A stretch of DNA of 64,000 nt from Arenibacter sp. P308M17 (lineage in GTDB: Bacteria > Bacteroidota > Bacteroidia > Flavobacteriales > Flavobacteriaceae): positions 124,001-188,000 of the forward strand of contig NZ_QVON01000001.1 of NCBI RefSeq assembly GCF_003426735.1, in the 5' to 3' direction. Of the stretch, positions 45,601 to 55,300 are shown in pieces. Under the pieces are notes generated by a model. The model was not told where the DNA came from, ran no database searches, and saw only the letters and a list, made by a program, of their open reading frames with translations. How positions within the stretch are numbered: position 1 is the first letter of the stretch; the number at the start of each line of letters is the position of its first letter. Made by a program: the position numbers and the translations under genes.

Positions 45601-46050
45601 ATGATAACCCCTTTTGACGATACCTATTTTATGAAGAAAGCCTTGCAGGAAGCGGAAGCCGCTTTTGAAATAGGAGAGGTACCCGTGGGGGCCGTTATCG
45701 TTGTTGGGAATAGGATTATTGCCAAGGCACACAATTTGACCGAGCGCTTGAACGATGTAACCGCGCATGCCGAAATGCAGGCTATCACTGCAGCAGCCAA
45801 CTATCTGGGAGGGAAATATCTTCACCATTGTACCCTATATGTAACCCTGGAACCCTGCCAAATGTGCGCAGGAGCCCTGTACTGGAGCCAAATTTCCAAA
45901 ATTGTCTATGCTGCAAAGGACACGGATAGGGGCTTTGTGACTATGGGAACCAAAATACACCCAAAGACCGAATTGGTGAGCGGGGTCTTGGAAGAGGAGG
46001 CATCGGCAATTTTGAAACGCTTTTTTATTCAGAAACGCAATTTGAATTAG
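45601..46050 (+). CDS. tadA: tRNA-adenosine deaminase family nucleoside deaminase
   Basis: 149 residues from the ATG at 45601; a TTG at 45592 would add three residues. The zinc site is His56-Ala-Glu58 (TAHAEMQAI) and Cys86/Cys89 (EPCQMC). The sequence GEVPVGAVIV and VYAAKDTDRGFV fits TadA, which makes inosine at the wobble position of tRNA-Arg. A guanine deaminase of the same family cannot be wholly excluded. Confidence 0.85.
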   Translation: MITPFDDTYFMKKALQEAEAAFEIGEVPVGAVIVVGNRIIAKAHNLTERLNDVTAHAEMQAITAAANYLGGKYLHHCTLYVTLEPCQMCAGALYWSQISKIVYAAKDTDRGFVTMGTKIHPKTELVSGVLEEEASAILKRFFIQKRNLN

Positions 46051-46182
46051 GGCCTGTTAATTGCGCAACCCATCAACAGATATTGCATCTATTTATTGGT
46101 TCAACAATCTTGGATAATATGAAATATCCATTGGCAAAATTTTCAAACTCACCGAAAATAATTACTTGGATATTACACCCGG

Positions 46183-46268
46183 CTGTCCGCCCGTTCCGAA
46201 ACTGACGGGAATGAAGAGGTCGGGCAGGTCTGATCAATAAAAAACCTTGTCTGCCGAACAGGCAGGCA
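46183..46268. repeat. Interspersed CTGTCCGCCCGTTCCG repeat
   Basis: Begins with CTGTCCGCCCGTTCCG, identical to 5463-5478 inside the first inverted-repeat element, followed in both places by a similar GACGGGAA-GAAG-GTCGGGCAGG. The far end has CTGCCGAACAGGCAGGC, a partial inverted match. It lies ahead of the small lipoprotein gene. Related palindromes occur at about 49218-49232. Confidence 0.6.
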
Positions 46269-46282
46269 ATAAATATAAACAG

Positions 46283-46702
46283 ATGAAAGTTTATGCAATA
46301 ATACCGTTATTGGGGTTGATTTTTGCCTTAAACGGATGTTCCACGGACGGGACGGCTGAAAATAGTGATAAGCTTAATGGAACTTGGAGCCTGATCAATG
46401 TTAGTGGAGGATTCGCAGGGGTTGATGAAGACTTTGAAAAAGGGAGAATTATTTGGAAATTTGATGCTGGTGAAGGAACATTGGCGGTTTCCAACAATTA
46501 CGGGTCCAATGACAATTATTATGGTCTGCCAATAGGAACCTATACGTATTCCCTTTTGGAGGTGGAAGGCCAATATTATTTGCAGTTGAACGACAAGGAG
46601 GTAGGAGAGGTCGTTGTTGCCAGATCAAAATTTCTCCTTGACCAAAATAGTACTACTTCGGGAAGTGGAGCCGATGGTTTTTTATTGGTATTGGTTAGAT
46701 GA
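46283..46702 (+). CDS. Small lipoprotein, lipocalin-like
   Basis: 139 residues from the ATG at 46283; the frame extends further upstream into repeat DNA, which I leave out. The signal MKVYAIIPLLGLIFALNGC ends in a lipobox Cys. The remainder has LNGTWSLINVSGGFAG and strand patterns like the lipocalin-like DUFs of Bacteroidota. Function unknown. A bidirectional terminator follows. Confidence 0.65.
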   Translation: MKVYAIIPLLGLIFALNGCSTDGTAENSDKLNGTWSLINVSGGFAGVDEDFEKGRIIWKFDAGEGTLAVSNNYGSNDNYYGLPIGTYTYSLLEVEGQYYLQLNDKEVGEVVVARSKFLLDQNSTTSGSGADGFLLVLVR

Positions 46703-46736
46703 TCAGGGCAGGTAGTGATAGGTTGGTTAAAAACAA

Positions 46737-46761
46737 AACCCCTAGCGGTCATCAAGGGGTT
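46737..46761. terminator. Bidirectional terminator between the lipoprotein and cold-shock genes
   Basis: AACCCCT and AGGGGTT form the stem. Both strands follow with T-rich runs (TATAATTTTTTT on plus; TTGTTTTTAACC on minus). Confidence 0.65.
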
Positions 46762-46787
46762 ATAATTTTTTTCAAAATAAAATAGTA

Positions 46788-46982
46788 TTAGCCAATTACC
46801 TGCACTTTTGCAGCGACTATTCCCTTGCGTCCTTCTTCTTCCTGGTATTCTACTTTGTCTCCTTCGTTAAGTTCGGTTCCGTTTAATGCAGTGGCATGAA
46901 CAAAAATATCCTTACCAGTGTCATCGTTGGTAATGAAGCCGTATCCCTTGGATTCATTAAAAAATTTTACTGTTCCAGTCAT
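46788..46982 (-). CDS. cspA: Cold-shock domain protein
   Basis: 64 residues. The single-stranded nucleic-acid binding motifs KGYGFIT (RNP1) and DIFVHA (RNP2) are present. It should bind RNA and prevent secondary structure. Transcribed alone or from a promoter shared with the small membrane protein gene 74 bases upstream. Confidence 0.95.
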   Translation of the reverse strand: MTGTVKFFNESKGYGFITNDDTGKDIFVHATALNGTELNEGDKVEYQEEEGRKGIVAAKVQVIG

Positions 46983-47056
46983 TCCGATTAAATTAAAATA
47001 ATAAATGTTTAGATTACTAATTTATGTTTTTTTGGTCAATTTAAAAAATATCAAAA

Positions 47057-47317
47057 TTACTGCTTCCTGTCTGTCGTTTCCTTTTCCTTTCCCTGCATTT
47101 TCCTGATGTTTTCTTCAGTGAGCATATAATCCTTCATTTTCTTGCCCTTACTGACCTTGATAAGAAATAGCGGCATGGCTACCAGAAATATTCCGACCGT
47201 ACCAAAGCCAATGTACTTATTGGACAGGGCTATATTTTCTTCATTAATGCTAAAACCATAAATGATTGAGGCGAGGGAAGCCAGGAGTATTAAGAAAATA
47301 AGATATTTCATTCCCAA
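47057..47317 (-). CDS. Small membrane protein of unknown function
   Basis: 86 residues with two hydrophobic helices (KYLIFLILLASLASIIYGFS and GFGTVGIFLVAMPLFLI) and a charged C-terminus. I do not recognise a family. It begins nine bases after the ClC channel stop, so the two are likely cotranscribed. Confidence 0.6.
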   Translation of the reverse strand: MGMKYLIFLILLASLASIIYGFSINEENIALSNKYIGFGTVGIFLVAMPLFLIKVSKGKKMKDYMLTEENIRKMQGKEKETTDRKQ

Positions 47318-47326
47318 ATAAAGATG

Positions 47327-49120
47327 TTAAGAGGTTAAATTTATTAATTTTCTTCTATAAACGGTCAAAAGTTTGGATTTGGAAATGAAACCAATATATT
47401 TTTCATTCTTGATAACGGGTAGGTTCCAAGCGCCGCTATTTTGAAATTTCTCCATAATATCCGTCATTTTATCCTTGTCCAATTCAATAATATCAGGAGG
47501 GGTGTTCATAATGTCGGATGCCATGACTTCCTTGTACAATTTTTGATCGAACATTATGGGCCGTATGTCGTCCAATAAAATAATCCCCAAAAGGGTATTG
47601 TCCTCCTTGTCTATTACAGGGAAAATATTTCTATTGGATTTAACCACGGCCTGGTGTACAATATTCCCTAAGTTCATCTCAGGATATATTGGTACAAAAT
47701 TATCTTCTATAACCTTGTCTATATCCATTAAGGTTAAAACGGCGTGGTCCTTATCATGGGTAATCAACTCTCCCTTTCTGCCCAATTCCATGTTGTATAC
47801 AGAATGCGGGTGCACGTATTTGGTAATGGAAAATGAGATTGCCGCGGTAATCATTAACGGAATAAATAATTCATAGCCTCCTGTAACCTCGGCTATAAGG
47901 AATATTGCAGTTAGTGGGGCGTGGAGCACCCCGGCCATTAGACCGGCCATGCCGACCAAAGTAAAATTACTTTCGGAAATTTGGTTTGGAAAGATTCCTA
48001 TACCGTTAATTGCCTTGGCAATGCAATGGCCCATTATACTTCCCATAAATAGTGTTGGTGCAAAGATACCCCCAACCCCACCTGCACCAAAAGTCAGGGC
48101 ACAGGCAATAATTTTAAAAAATACCAGTCCGGCAAGTAGGCCTATTACCAACCAAACATTGGATAGGTCCAATTGAAAAATGTTGTTTTCCAATACATTT
48201 TCGGGCTTGCCTATGATGAGGTTGTTGATAACATCAAAACCCTCACCATATAAAGGAGGGACCAAATAAACCAATATTCCTATGGCAATTCCTCCATAGA
48301 GCAGCCTTTTAACTGGGGAATCAATTTTGTTGAATAGCTTTTGGATCCGCTCATATACTTCGGTAAAATATATGGAAGTCAGGCCCGAAAATAGCCCTAG
48401 GACCAGGTAAAAGGGAATGTCGGACATTATAAAGTCATCTTCTATTTTAAAGGGTAAAAGAATATCATTCCCAAAGAAAAAATAGGAGGTAATAATCCCT
48501 GAAAGGGAAGCTAAAAGTAAGGGCAGCATGGAGGCAATGGTAAGGTCCAGGCTAAACACCTCTATAGCAAAAATAATGGCCGCAACCGGGGCCTTGAATA
48601 TGGAAGACAATGCTCCCGCTGCCGCACATCCGATGAGTAAGTTCCTCGTGGTCTGGTTTACGTGAAACATTCGGGATATATTGGAGCTTATTGCGGCTCC
48701 CGTGGCTACGGTTGGGCCTTCCAATCCAACCGAACCTCCAAAACCTACAGTAATGGGTGCGGTAAGAATGGAGCCGAACATCTGATATTTCCTCATGATT
48801 CCCTTTTTTTTGGATATGGCGAAAAGGGTAGAGGGTATACCATGGCTCACTTTGTTTCGGATTACATATTTAATGATCAGATAAACAATGGTGAGTCCTA
48901 TTAAGGGAAATATGAAATAAAAGGCCTGGTGATAATACCTTACCAAATTGCCTTCCAATAAATGTTGAAAAAAATGGGTCAGATTTTTAAGGATAACCGC
49001 ACCGATGCCAGAAGTAAAACCTACCAAAATACTTAGCAGGTATGTAAACTGCCTTTGGGAAATATGTTTTGCGCGCCAAACCAAAAAGTTGGTAAGCCAA
49101 GATTTTTTTAGTGCCGTCAT
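47327..49120 (-). CDS. ClC-family chloride channel or transporter with CBS domains
   Basis: 597 residues with about ten helices and selectivity motifs SHGIPS, GLEGPTV and GGIFAPTLF, then two CBS domains (about 455-590) with VKSNRNIFPVIDKEDN and WNLPVIKNEKYIGF. The Glu in GLEGP is the gating residue. The first motif lacks the usual GSGIP Ser-Gly spacing. Its start codon lies five bases from a small inverted-repeat element. It could move Cl- or F- or act as an antiporter. Confidence 0.9.
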   Translation of the reverse strand: MTALKKSWLTNFLVWRAKHISQRQFTYLLSILVGFTSGIGAVILKNLTHFFQHLLEGNLVRYYHQAFYFIFPLIGLTIVYLIIKYVIRNKVSHGIPSTLFAISKKKGIMRKYQMFGSILTAPITVGFGGSVGLEGPTVATGAAISSNISRMFHVNQTTRNLLIGCAAAGALSSIFKAPVAAIIFAIEVFSLDLTIASMLPLLLASLSGIITSYFFFGNDILLPFKIEDDFIMSDIPFYLVLGLFSGLTSIYFTEVYERIQKLFNKIDSPVKRLLYGGIAIGILVYLVPPLYGEGFDVINNLIIGKPENVLENNIFQLDLSNVWLVIGLLAGLVFFKIIACALTFGAGGVGGIFAPTLFMGSIMGHCIAKAINGIGIFPNQISESNFTLVGMAGLMAGVLHAPLTAIFLIAEVTGGYELFIPLMITAAISFSITKYVHPHSVYNMELGRKGELITHDKDHAVLTLMDIDKVIEDNFVPIYPEMNLGNIVHQAVVKSNRNIFPVIDKEDNTLLGIILLDDIRPIMFDQKLYKEVMASDIMNTPPDIIELDKDKMTDIMEKFQNSGAWNLPVIKNEKYIGFISKSKLLTVYRRKLINLTS

Positions 49121-49125
49121 TATTA

Positions 49126-49330
49126 GGAGCTCATTTAAACGTTTTCAATTGGCTAAAACCCGCCTGACCATCGACGGGCAGGAATCGCTTTTTTTCACCC
49201 ACTTTTCACCTTTCCTGCCTGCCGGCAGGCAAGTTTTCTTCCGTAGCGATGCTATGCAACTCAAAAAAGCTTTCAACTGGGTAAAAAATGTCTAATTTTC
49301 GCTTCAATCCAAAAAGTTTAAATGAGTTCC
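49126..49330. mobile_element. MITE-like element with possible ATTA target duplication
   Basis: 205 bases with inverted ends GGAGCTCATTTAAACGTTTT (left) and, read inward from the right, GGAACTCATTTAAACTTTTT, matching at 18 of 20. ATTA sits directly outside each end (49122-49125 and 49331-49334), as a 4-base target duplication would. The inside carries GCCTGCCGGCAGGC near 49218. It abuts the ClC start codon. No gene inside. Confidence 0.6.
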
Positions 49331-49333
49331 ATT

Positions 49334-49370
49334 AAAAAAATCCTGCCGGTTACTGGACCGGCAGGATTTT
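49334..49370 (-). terminator. Terminator of aspS
   Basis: Minus strand: AAAATCCTGCCGGT and ACCGGCAGGATTTT form a perfect 14-base stem with a six-base loop, followed by a T-run. It lies 11 bases past the aspS stop. Confidence 0.88.
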
Positions 49371-49380
49371 AAAGATATGA

Positions 49381-51129
49381 TTATAAATCCAATTTCAGGT
49401 GAAGCTCCTTTAACTGTAGATCGTCAATCGGGGCGGGGGCATCGATCATGACATCGCGGCCGCTGTTATTTTTTGGAAAAGCAATAAAATCGCGAATGGT
49501 TTCCTGTCCACCCAAAATGGCCACTAACCTATCCAGGCCAAATGCCAGCCCACCATGGGGAGGCGCCCCATATTGAAAGGCATCCATTAAAAACCCAAAT
49601 TGTGCCTTGGCTTCCTCCGGGCTAAAGCCAAGATGTCTAAACATTGTGGCCTGTATTTGCTTGTCATGAATACGTATGGAACCCCCTCCAATTTCATTTC
49701 CATTTAATACGAGGTCATAGGCATTGGCCTTTACCGCTCCTGGATCTGTATCCAACAACTCCATTTGTCCAGGTTTGGGCGAGGTAAACGGATGGTGCAT
49801 GGCATGGTAATGTCCGGTTTCTTCGTCCAGTTCCAATAAAGGAAAATCTATTACCCACAGGGGGGCAAACTCATTATTTTTACGTAATCCAAGACGTTGT
49901 GCAATTTCCATTCTAAGTGCACTTAATTGCGTCCTGGTTTTGTTGGCGTTCCCGGATAGGACGCAGATGAGGTCGCCCGCCTTTGCTCCGGTGGCACCTG
50001 CCCATTTGGCAAGATCTTCCTGATCGTAAAATTTGTCTACCGAAGACTTGAAGGAGCCATCCTCATTACATCTGGCATAGACCATGCCTTTGGCCCCTAT
50101 TTGTGGTCTGCGCACCCAATCTACAAGGGCATCTATTTCCTTTCTGGTATAGGCCGCACCGCCAGGGATGGCAATACCTACTACCAATTCGGCCTCATTG
50201 AATATTCCAAAGTCCTTGTGCTGTGCAATGGCATTAAGTTCCCCGAATTCCATACCAAAACGGATATCCGGTTTGTCATTGCCATATTTTTTCATGGCCT
50301 CGTCATAGGTCATCCTTGGAAACTGGTCTATGGAGACCCCTTTTATTTCTTTTAACAAATGTCTAGTGAGTCCCTCAAAAACATTTAAAATATCTTCTTG
50401 TTCCACAAAGGCCATTTCGCAGTCTATTTGCGTAAATTCCGGTTGCCTGTCCGCTCTCAGGTCTTCATCCCTGAAGCATTTAACGATCTGGAAATATTTA
50501 TCCATTCCCCCTACCATCAATAACTGTTTAAATGTTTGGGGAGATTGTGGCAAGGCGTAAAACTGGCCTTCGTTCATTCTGCTGGGCACTACAAAATCTC
50601 TCGCACCCTCAGGGGTAGATTTTATTAAATAGGGCGTTTCAACCTCAATAAAACCGTGGTCTGAGAGATATTTTCTAACCTCTATGGCCACTTTATGTCT
50701 AAAAATGAGGTTGTTCTTAACGGGATTTCTACGAATGTCCAAATATCGATATTTCATTCTAATATCTTCGCCTCCGTCGGTCCGGTCTTCAATGGTGAAG
50801 GGGGGGACCAGGGATTTGTTGAGTATCTTGATCTCTGATACCAATACTTCCACATTTCCGGTAGGGATGTTTGGGTTTTTTGAAGCTCTTTCAATAACGG
50901 TTCCTTTCACCTGTACCACAAATTCGCGACCTAAGGATTTTGCAATTTCCATAATCTCTTTTGAGGAACGTTCCCCATCAAAAATGAGCTGGGTAATTCC
51001 ATATCGGTCGCGCAGATCGGCCCAAACCACAAAACCTTTGTCCCTTATAGTTTGTACCCATCCTGATAAGGTTACCTGGGTCTGTTGATGGGTTTCCCTT
51101 AATTCACCGCAATTATGACTTCTATACAT
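49381..51129 (-). CDS. aspS: Aspartyl-tRNA synthetase
   Basis: 582 residues. An N-terminal OB fold ([20 protein letters not shown]) binds the anticodon; class II motif 2 ([18 protein letters not shown]) and motif 3 ([15 protein letters not shown]) are clear. The GAD insertion of bacterial AspRS is present at about residues 290-415. It charges tRNA-Asp; whether also tRNA-Asn cannot be judged. A -7 box TACATTTG precedes it. Confidence 0.97.
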   Translation of the reverse strand: MYRSHNCGELRETHQQTQVTLSGWVQTIRDKGFVVWADLRDRYGITQLIFDGERSSKEIMEIAKSLGREFVVQVKGTVIERASKNPNIPTGNVEVLVSEIKILNKSLVPPFTIEDRTDGGEDIRMKYRYLDIRRNPVKNNLIFRHKVAIEVRKYLSDHGFIEVETPYLIKSTPEGARDFVVPSRMNEGQFYALPQSPQTFKQLLMVGGMDKYFQIVKCFRDEDLRADRQPEFTQIDCEMAFVEQEDILNVFEGLTRHLLKEIKGVSIDQFPRMTYDEAMKKYGNDKPDIRFGMEFGELNAIAQHKDFGIFNEAELVVGIAIPGGAAYTRKEIDALVDWVRRPQIGAKGMVYARCNEDGSFKSSVDKFYDQEDLAKWAGATGAKAGDLICVLSGNANKTRTQLSALRMEIAQRLGLRKNNEFAPLWVIDFPLLELDEETGHYHAMHHPFTSPKPGQMELLDTDPGAVKANAYDLVLNGNEIGGGSIRIHDKQIQATMFRHLGFSPEEAKAQFGFLMDAFQYGAPPHGGLAFGLDRLVAILGGQETIRDFIAFPKNNSGRDVMIDAPAPIDDLQLKELHLKLDL

Positions 51130-51152
51130 CTTTTATATCATCTAAGAAAAGG

Positions 51153-51160
51153 CAAATGTA
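51153..51160 (-). promoter_or_regulatory. -7 box of aspS
   Basis: TACATTTG on the minus strand fits TAnnTTTG, 24 bases before the start codon. No clear -33 element. Confidence 0.45.
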
Positions 51161-51241
51161 AGAAGTAATAGGGTAAGCTGAAAAAAATATCCTCAATTGG
51201 GAAAATATTGGTGTTGGCTGCAAGAATTTGTCCTATTTATG

Positions 51242-51286
51242 CCTCATGAGCCTGTCTATATCAGACCAAACAGGCTTTTTATGAGG
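51242..51286 (+). terminator. Two-part hairpin in the intergenic gap
   Basis: An inner stem AGCCTGT (51249-51255) with ACAGGCT (51270-51276), followed by TTTT, sits within an outer stem CCTCAT with ATGAGG. It stands alone about 200 bases upstream of the MORN-like protein gene. It could be a terminator for an unseen short RNA or part of a leader. Confidence 0.4.
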
Positions 51287-51488
51287 TGATTGACGATATA
51301 GTATCCCAAATCATCGATTAAAGATCTCACTCTCAGATAGAGGAATATTTTAAATTTTGTAAATAACTTAAAAACAGATATTTAGTGTTTCAATGTAAAT
51401 TTAATGTTAATTAAAGGTTTATTTTTCGTAAAATATATGTACCTTTATTTCGTTAGGAGATTATGGATGAACTTAAAATTCAAAATAA

Positions 51489-51839
51489 ATGAAAGCAATA
51501 ACATTAATTTTCACACTGCTATTTTCTGTTGTAAGCAATGCACAAGAAATAAAACCTGTTTTTCAACAAGATGGTGAAATGTTAAAGGCCACTTATTTTC
51601 ATGATAACGGAACGGTTTCCCAAGAGGGACATTTTTTAAAGGGAAAGCTTCATGGGGAATGGAAGATGTATAGTGAAGATGGTAAGAAAATTGCCATGGG
51701 GGAATATACCGAAGGAAAGAAAACAGGAAAATGGTTCTTTTGGGATGCCAAAAAATTAAAGGAAGTAGATTTTGTTGACAGTAAAATTGCCAATGTTACC
51801 GAATGGGACAATGCAGGTCAATTAGCGGTCAATAAATAA
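51489..51839 (+). CDS. Exported MORN-repeat-like protein
   Basis: 116 residues with a signal peptide (MKAITLIFTLLFSVVSNAQ, likely cut after NAQ). The repeats G-F-KGKLHGEWKMY and GEYTEGKKTGKWFFWD are the MORN_2/YwqK pattern. Such repeats are shared by many unrelated proteins and give no function. A strong hairpin terminator follows. Confidence 0.7.
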   Translation: MKAITLIFTLLFSVVSNAQEIKPVFQQDGEMLKATYFHDNGTVSQEGHFLKGKLHGEWKMYSEDGKKIAMGEYTEGKKTGKWFFWDAKKLKEVDFVDSKIANVTEWDNAGQLAVNK

Positions 51840-51860
51840 TTGAATATTTTTATAATGGGA

Positions 51861-51887
51861 AACCCGGCGATGTTCGTCGGGTTTTTT
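51861..51887 (+). terminator. Terminator of the MORN-like gene
   Basis: AACCCGGCGA and TCGTCGGGTT form a stem with one G-U pair, followed by TTTTTG. Confidence 0.78.
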
Positions 51888-52325
51888 GTTTTTAAATTTT
51901 GCTAGATAATCGAGATTTATACCTGTTCGTCCGTATCCAGGATCAATAACAATTGCTGTGTTTATGCAAATATTCTTATGAAAAAAAATAGCTTTATAAC
52001 GACACTGTTTTTTGGCGTTGTTTTCCGCAAGGGATCCCGGAGCGTATTTTGCCGTGTCCATGAAAGGTAAAAAGTGCCTTGGAACGGAGCTATTTTAGCG
52101 TGCCAAAAAAGGGTGGATCCAGCCTGTTTTTTACCTATTTGCATATACGGACTAACTATGGACTATCTATGGAGTATCTATGGAGTATCTATGGAGTTGA
52201 CCCGTCCTTTCATAAATGCGCTGCATTTGGGCGATGCAAAAAATGAACAGGATATGAATTTGGTATAGAAAATTCTATCTTTGACCAATTCACACACAAC
52301 TTTTGATACTGATCCGGCATAATAC
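51888..52325. other. Intergenic stretch without supported genes
   Basis: About 440 bases between the MORN-like gene terminator and the RND operon terminator. The only clear structure is the 11-base tandem repeat at 52149-52197. Short reading frames here look like chance. Confidence 0.5.
52149..52197. repeat. 11-base tandem repeat
   Basis: Four and a half units of GGA[C/G]TA[A/T]CTAT (units from 52149, 52160, 52171 and 52182, then GGAGT). The period is close to one DNA turn. The first two units begin GGAC and the last ones GGAG, which suggests duplication with point change. Confidence 0.75.
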
Positions 52326-52359
52326 AAAAAAGGAGGCGGTCTTTTTAGACCGCCTCCTC
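52326..52359 (-). terminator. Terminator of the RND efflux operon
   Basis: GGAGGCGGTCT and AGACCGCCTCC form a perfect 11-base stem; on the minus strand it is followed by TTTTTTGTATT. It lies about 25 bases past the RND stop. Confidence 0.88.
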
Positions 52360-52383
52360 CATATCAGTTGGGTTGCAAACAAC

Positions 52384-55300
52384 CTAAGAAGTTACCATTT
52401 CCTTAGTTTTTGCCTTACCGCTGCCCCTTAGGGCTATTTTAATCCTGTAGGTAATATTGAACAGTACAGGTACAATGATCAATGTTAGGAAGGTGGCCAC
52501 GATCAACCCAAAGATTACGGTCCAGGCCAAGGGCCCCCAGAATACAACGTTATCGCCCCCTATATAAATATTAGGATTAAAGGATGCAAAAAGGGAAAAG
52601 AAATCGATATTAAGGCCAATAGCCAAGGGTATAAGCCCAAGTACGGTGGTAATAGCGGTTAGAATTACAGGGCGTAATCTGGCTTTTCCTCCTTTAATAA
52701 TTACATCTGTAACGTCCGCTTTGGACAACAAATCTTTTTCATCAACATCCAATTTCACTTTTTTCCGGTCAATTAGAATTTGGATATAATCCAGGAGTAC
52801 CACGCCATTGTTTACCACGATACCTGCCAAAGAGATGATTCCCATCATGGACATCATGATGACAAAGGACCACCCGGTAAGCATTAACCCGCCAAAGACT
52901 CCGATAAAACTTAGGAATATGGCGATCATTATGATCAAGGGCTTGGAAATGCCCCCAAATTGAAATATCAGGATAAGCATGATCAGCCCCAAGCCGGAGA
53001 AAAAAGCACCCACAAGAAACATCATCTGCTTGTTTTGTTCCTCAATTTGGCCCGTGTAATCTATTTTTATGTCCTCGGGAAGGTTTTCAAAATTTTCCAT
53101 TTCTTCCTGAATTTCCGCAACAATGGCAGCTGCATCCGTAAATCCGGGTTTAAGGCCGGAGTATACGGTAACAACACGTTTTCCATCCCGATGTTTAATA
53201 GCGCTAAAGGCAGAGGTGTTCTTTTCAGTAGCTATGGCAGAGACCGGAATCTCTTTAATCTGCCCGTTAGCCGGATCTCGAAATACAATATTTTGGTTGA
53301 ATAGCGCGCTTCTATTATATCTTAAATCTTCACTAAACCTGATGTTGATATCAAAATCATCCCCATCTTCCTTGTACACTCCGGCTTTTTCCCCGAACAA
53401 AGAACGACGCAATTGATTCCCTACCTGCCCTGAGGAAACACCCAATCTACCTGCTTTTTCCCTGTCTACAACCACTTGCATGGAAGGCTTGCTCTTGTTT
53501 ACATCTATTTTTATCTCTTCAATACCCGCAATATTCTTGGTGTTGATAAAATTTCGAATGTCCTCGGCGGTATTAATGAGCTGGTCGTAGTCTCTTCCTG
53601 CCAGCTCAATATTAATGGGATAGCCTGCCGGGGGACCATTGGCTTCTTTTTCAACCGATATGGTAACACCAGGAAAGACCCCGCTTACGGCATTTTGTAC
53701 CTTGGCCCGAATATCCTCGGTATTAATTCCGTTCCTGTATTTGTATTCGCTAAAGTTCACCGTCAGCTTTCCACGGTGCGGCATTTCGGCAGAAGAACCT
53801 CCATCTGTTAAAGGATTCCCCGCACCTTCACCCACCTGGGAAACTGCGGAGGCAACCATAAAGTTCTGGCCATTTTTCATGTAAGCGGGGTCATTGACTA
53901 CCTCATATACCTTTTTCTCTACCTCTAAAGTAATGGCATTGGTTCTTTCTATATCCGTACCCTCAGGATATTCTATGTACACATAGATTTCGTTGGGTTT
54001 ATTATCCGGAAAAAATTCGATTTTTGTTCTTCCACTGCCTACAGACATGCCAAATAGCATGAAAACAATAATGAGCAGACCAAAAGTAACTCCTGTATAC
54101 CAATATACATTGCTGCCCCTTAGTGCATGCACCAGCCGTCTTTCATACCAATTTTCAAATCGGGACATGGTATTTCTCTGGAAATTAAGTGCCCATCTTT
54201 TAAGGAAATATTTATAGATCCAGAACATGGCAGCTGTGACGATCATCACCGTTCCCATACCTTTCATAGCCCCTCCAAAAAGCAGGATCAATAGACCGAA
54301 ACCACCGAGTACAATACTTAATCGGATGAGTTGTTTTAGCTTTAATTCCTTTTCCCCGACCTCCATAAAACTTGAAACCAGCATGGAGTTCATAAAAATC
54401 GCCACAAAGAGGGAGGATCCCAGCACCACAGAAAGCGTAATAGGAAAAAATTTCATAAACTGCCCAAAAATTCCGGGCCAAAGGCCTAAAGGAACAAAAG
54501 CGGCAACGGTTGTGGCGGTCGAGATAATAATAGGAACCGCAATTTCCCCAATTCCCTTTTTGGCAGCTTCTATGCGCGGCATCCCTTCATCCATAAGGCG
54601 GTATACATTCTCCACTACCACGATACCATTATCCACGAGCATTCCCAGACCCATTATCATCCCAAAAAGGATCATGGTGTTCAGGGTATATCCTAATAAG
54701 GACAGGATCATAAAGGACATAAACATGGACATAGGAATGGCAAACCCAACGAAAAGGGCATTTCGGAAGCCCAAAAAGAACATAAGCACCCCAACTACCA
54801 GAATAATCCCAAAAATAATGTTATTCACCAAATCGTCTACCTGATTCAGGGTTCTGCTGGAAGAGTCATTGGCAATGGAGATGTGCAGGTCACTTGGAAA
54901 GTACTCTGCCTGTTCCTGTTTTATAATCTCCCTGATCTGATCTGCTGCGGATATGGCATTACGGCCGGCCCGTTTTTTTACATCCAGCATCACCACATTT
55001 TCTCCAAATTCCCGTGCATAGGTGGTTTTGTCTTTTTCAGTAAAATGGACCTCCGCAATATCCTTTAAATAAACAGCGCCATTTTCGGATTTTACTACAA
55101 AATCATTCAATTGGCCGGGCTTTTCAATTTCTCCCAGAATACGTATGGTGCGCCGTTGACCGCTGGTTTTAAAATTTCCTGCGGACATGGTCATATTGCC
55201 ATTATTAATTGCCCCAAGAATGTCGTCAAAACTTACCTTGGCGGCCATCATTTTATAAACATCTACGGCTACCTCCACCTCTTTTTCCTGTGCCCCGCGA

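Noticed and set aside
51489-51839. Antitoxin call for the MORN/YwqK-like protein
   Set aside because: It has a signal peptide and no adjacent toxin gene; the name is a family label only.
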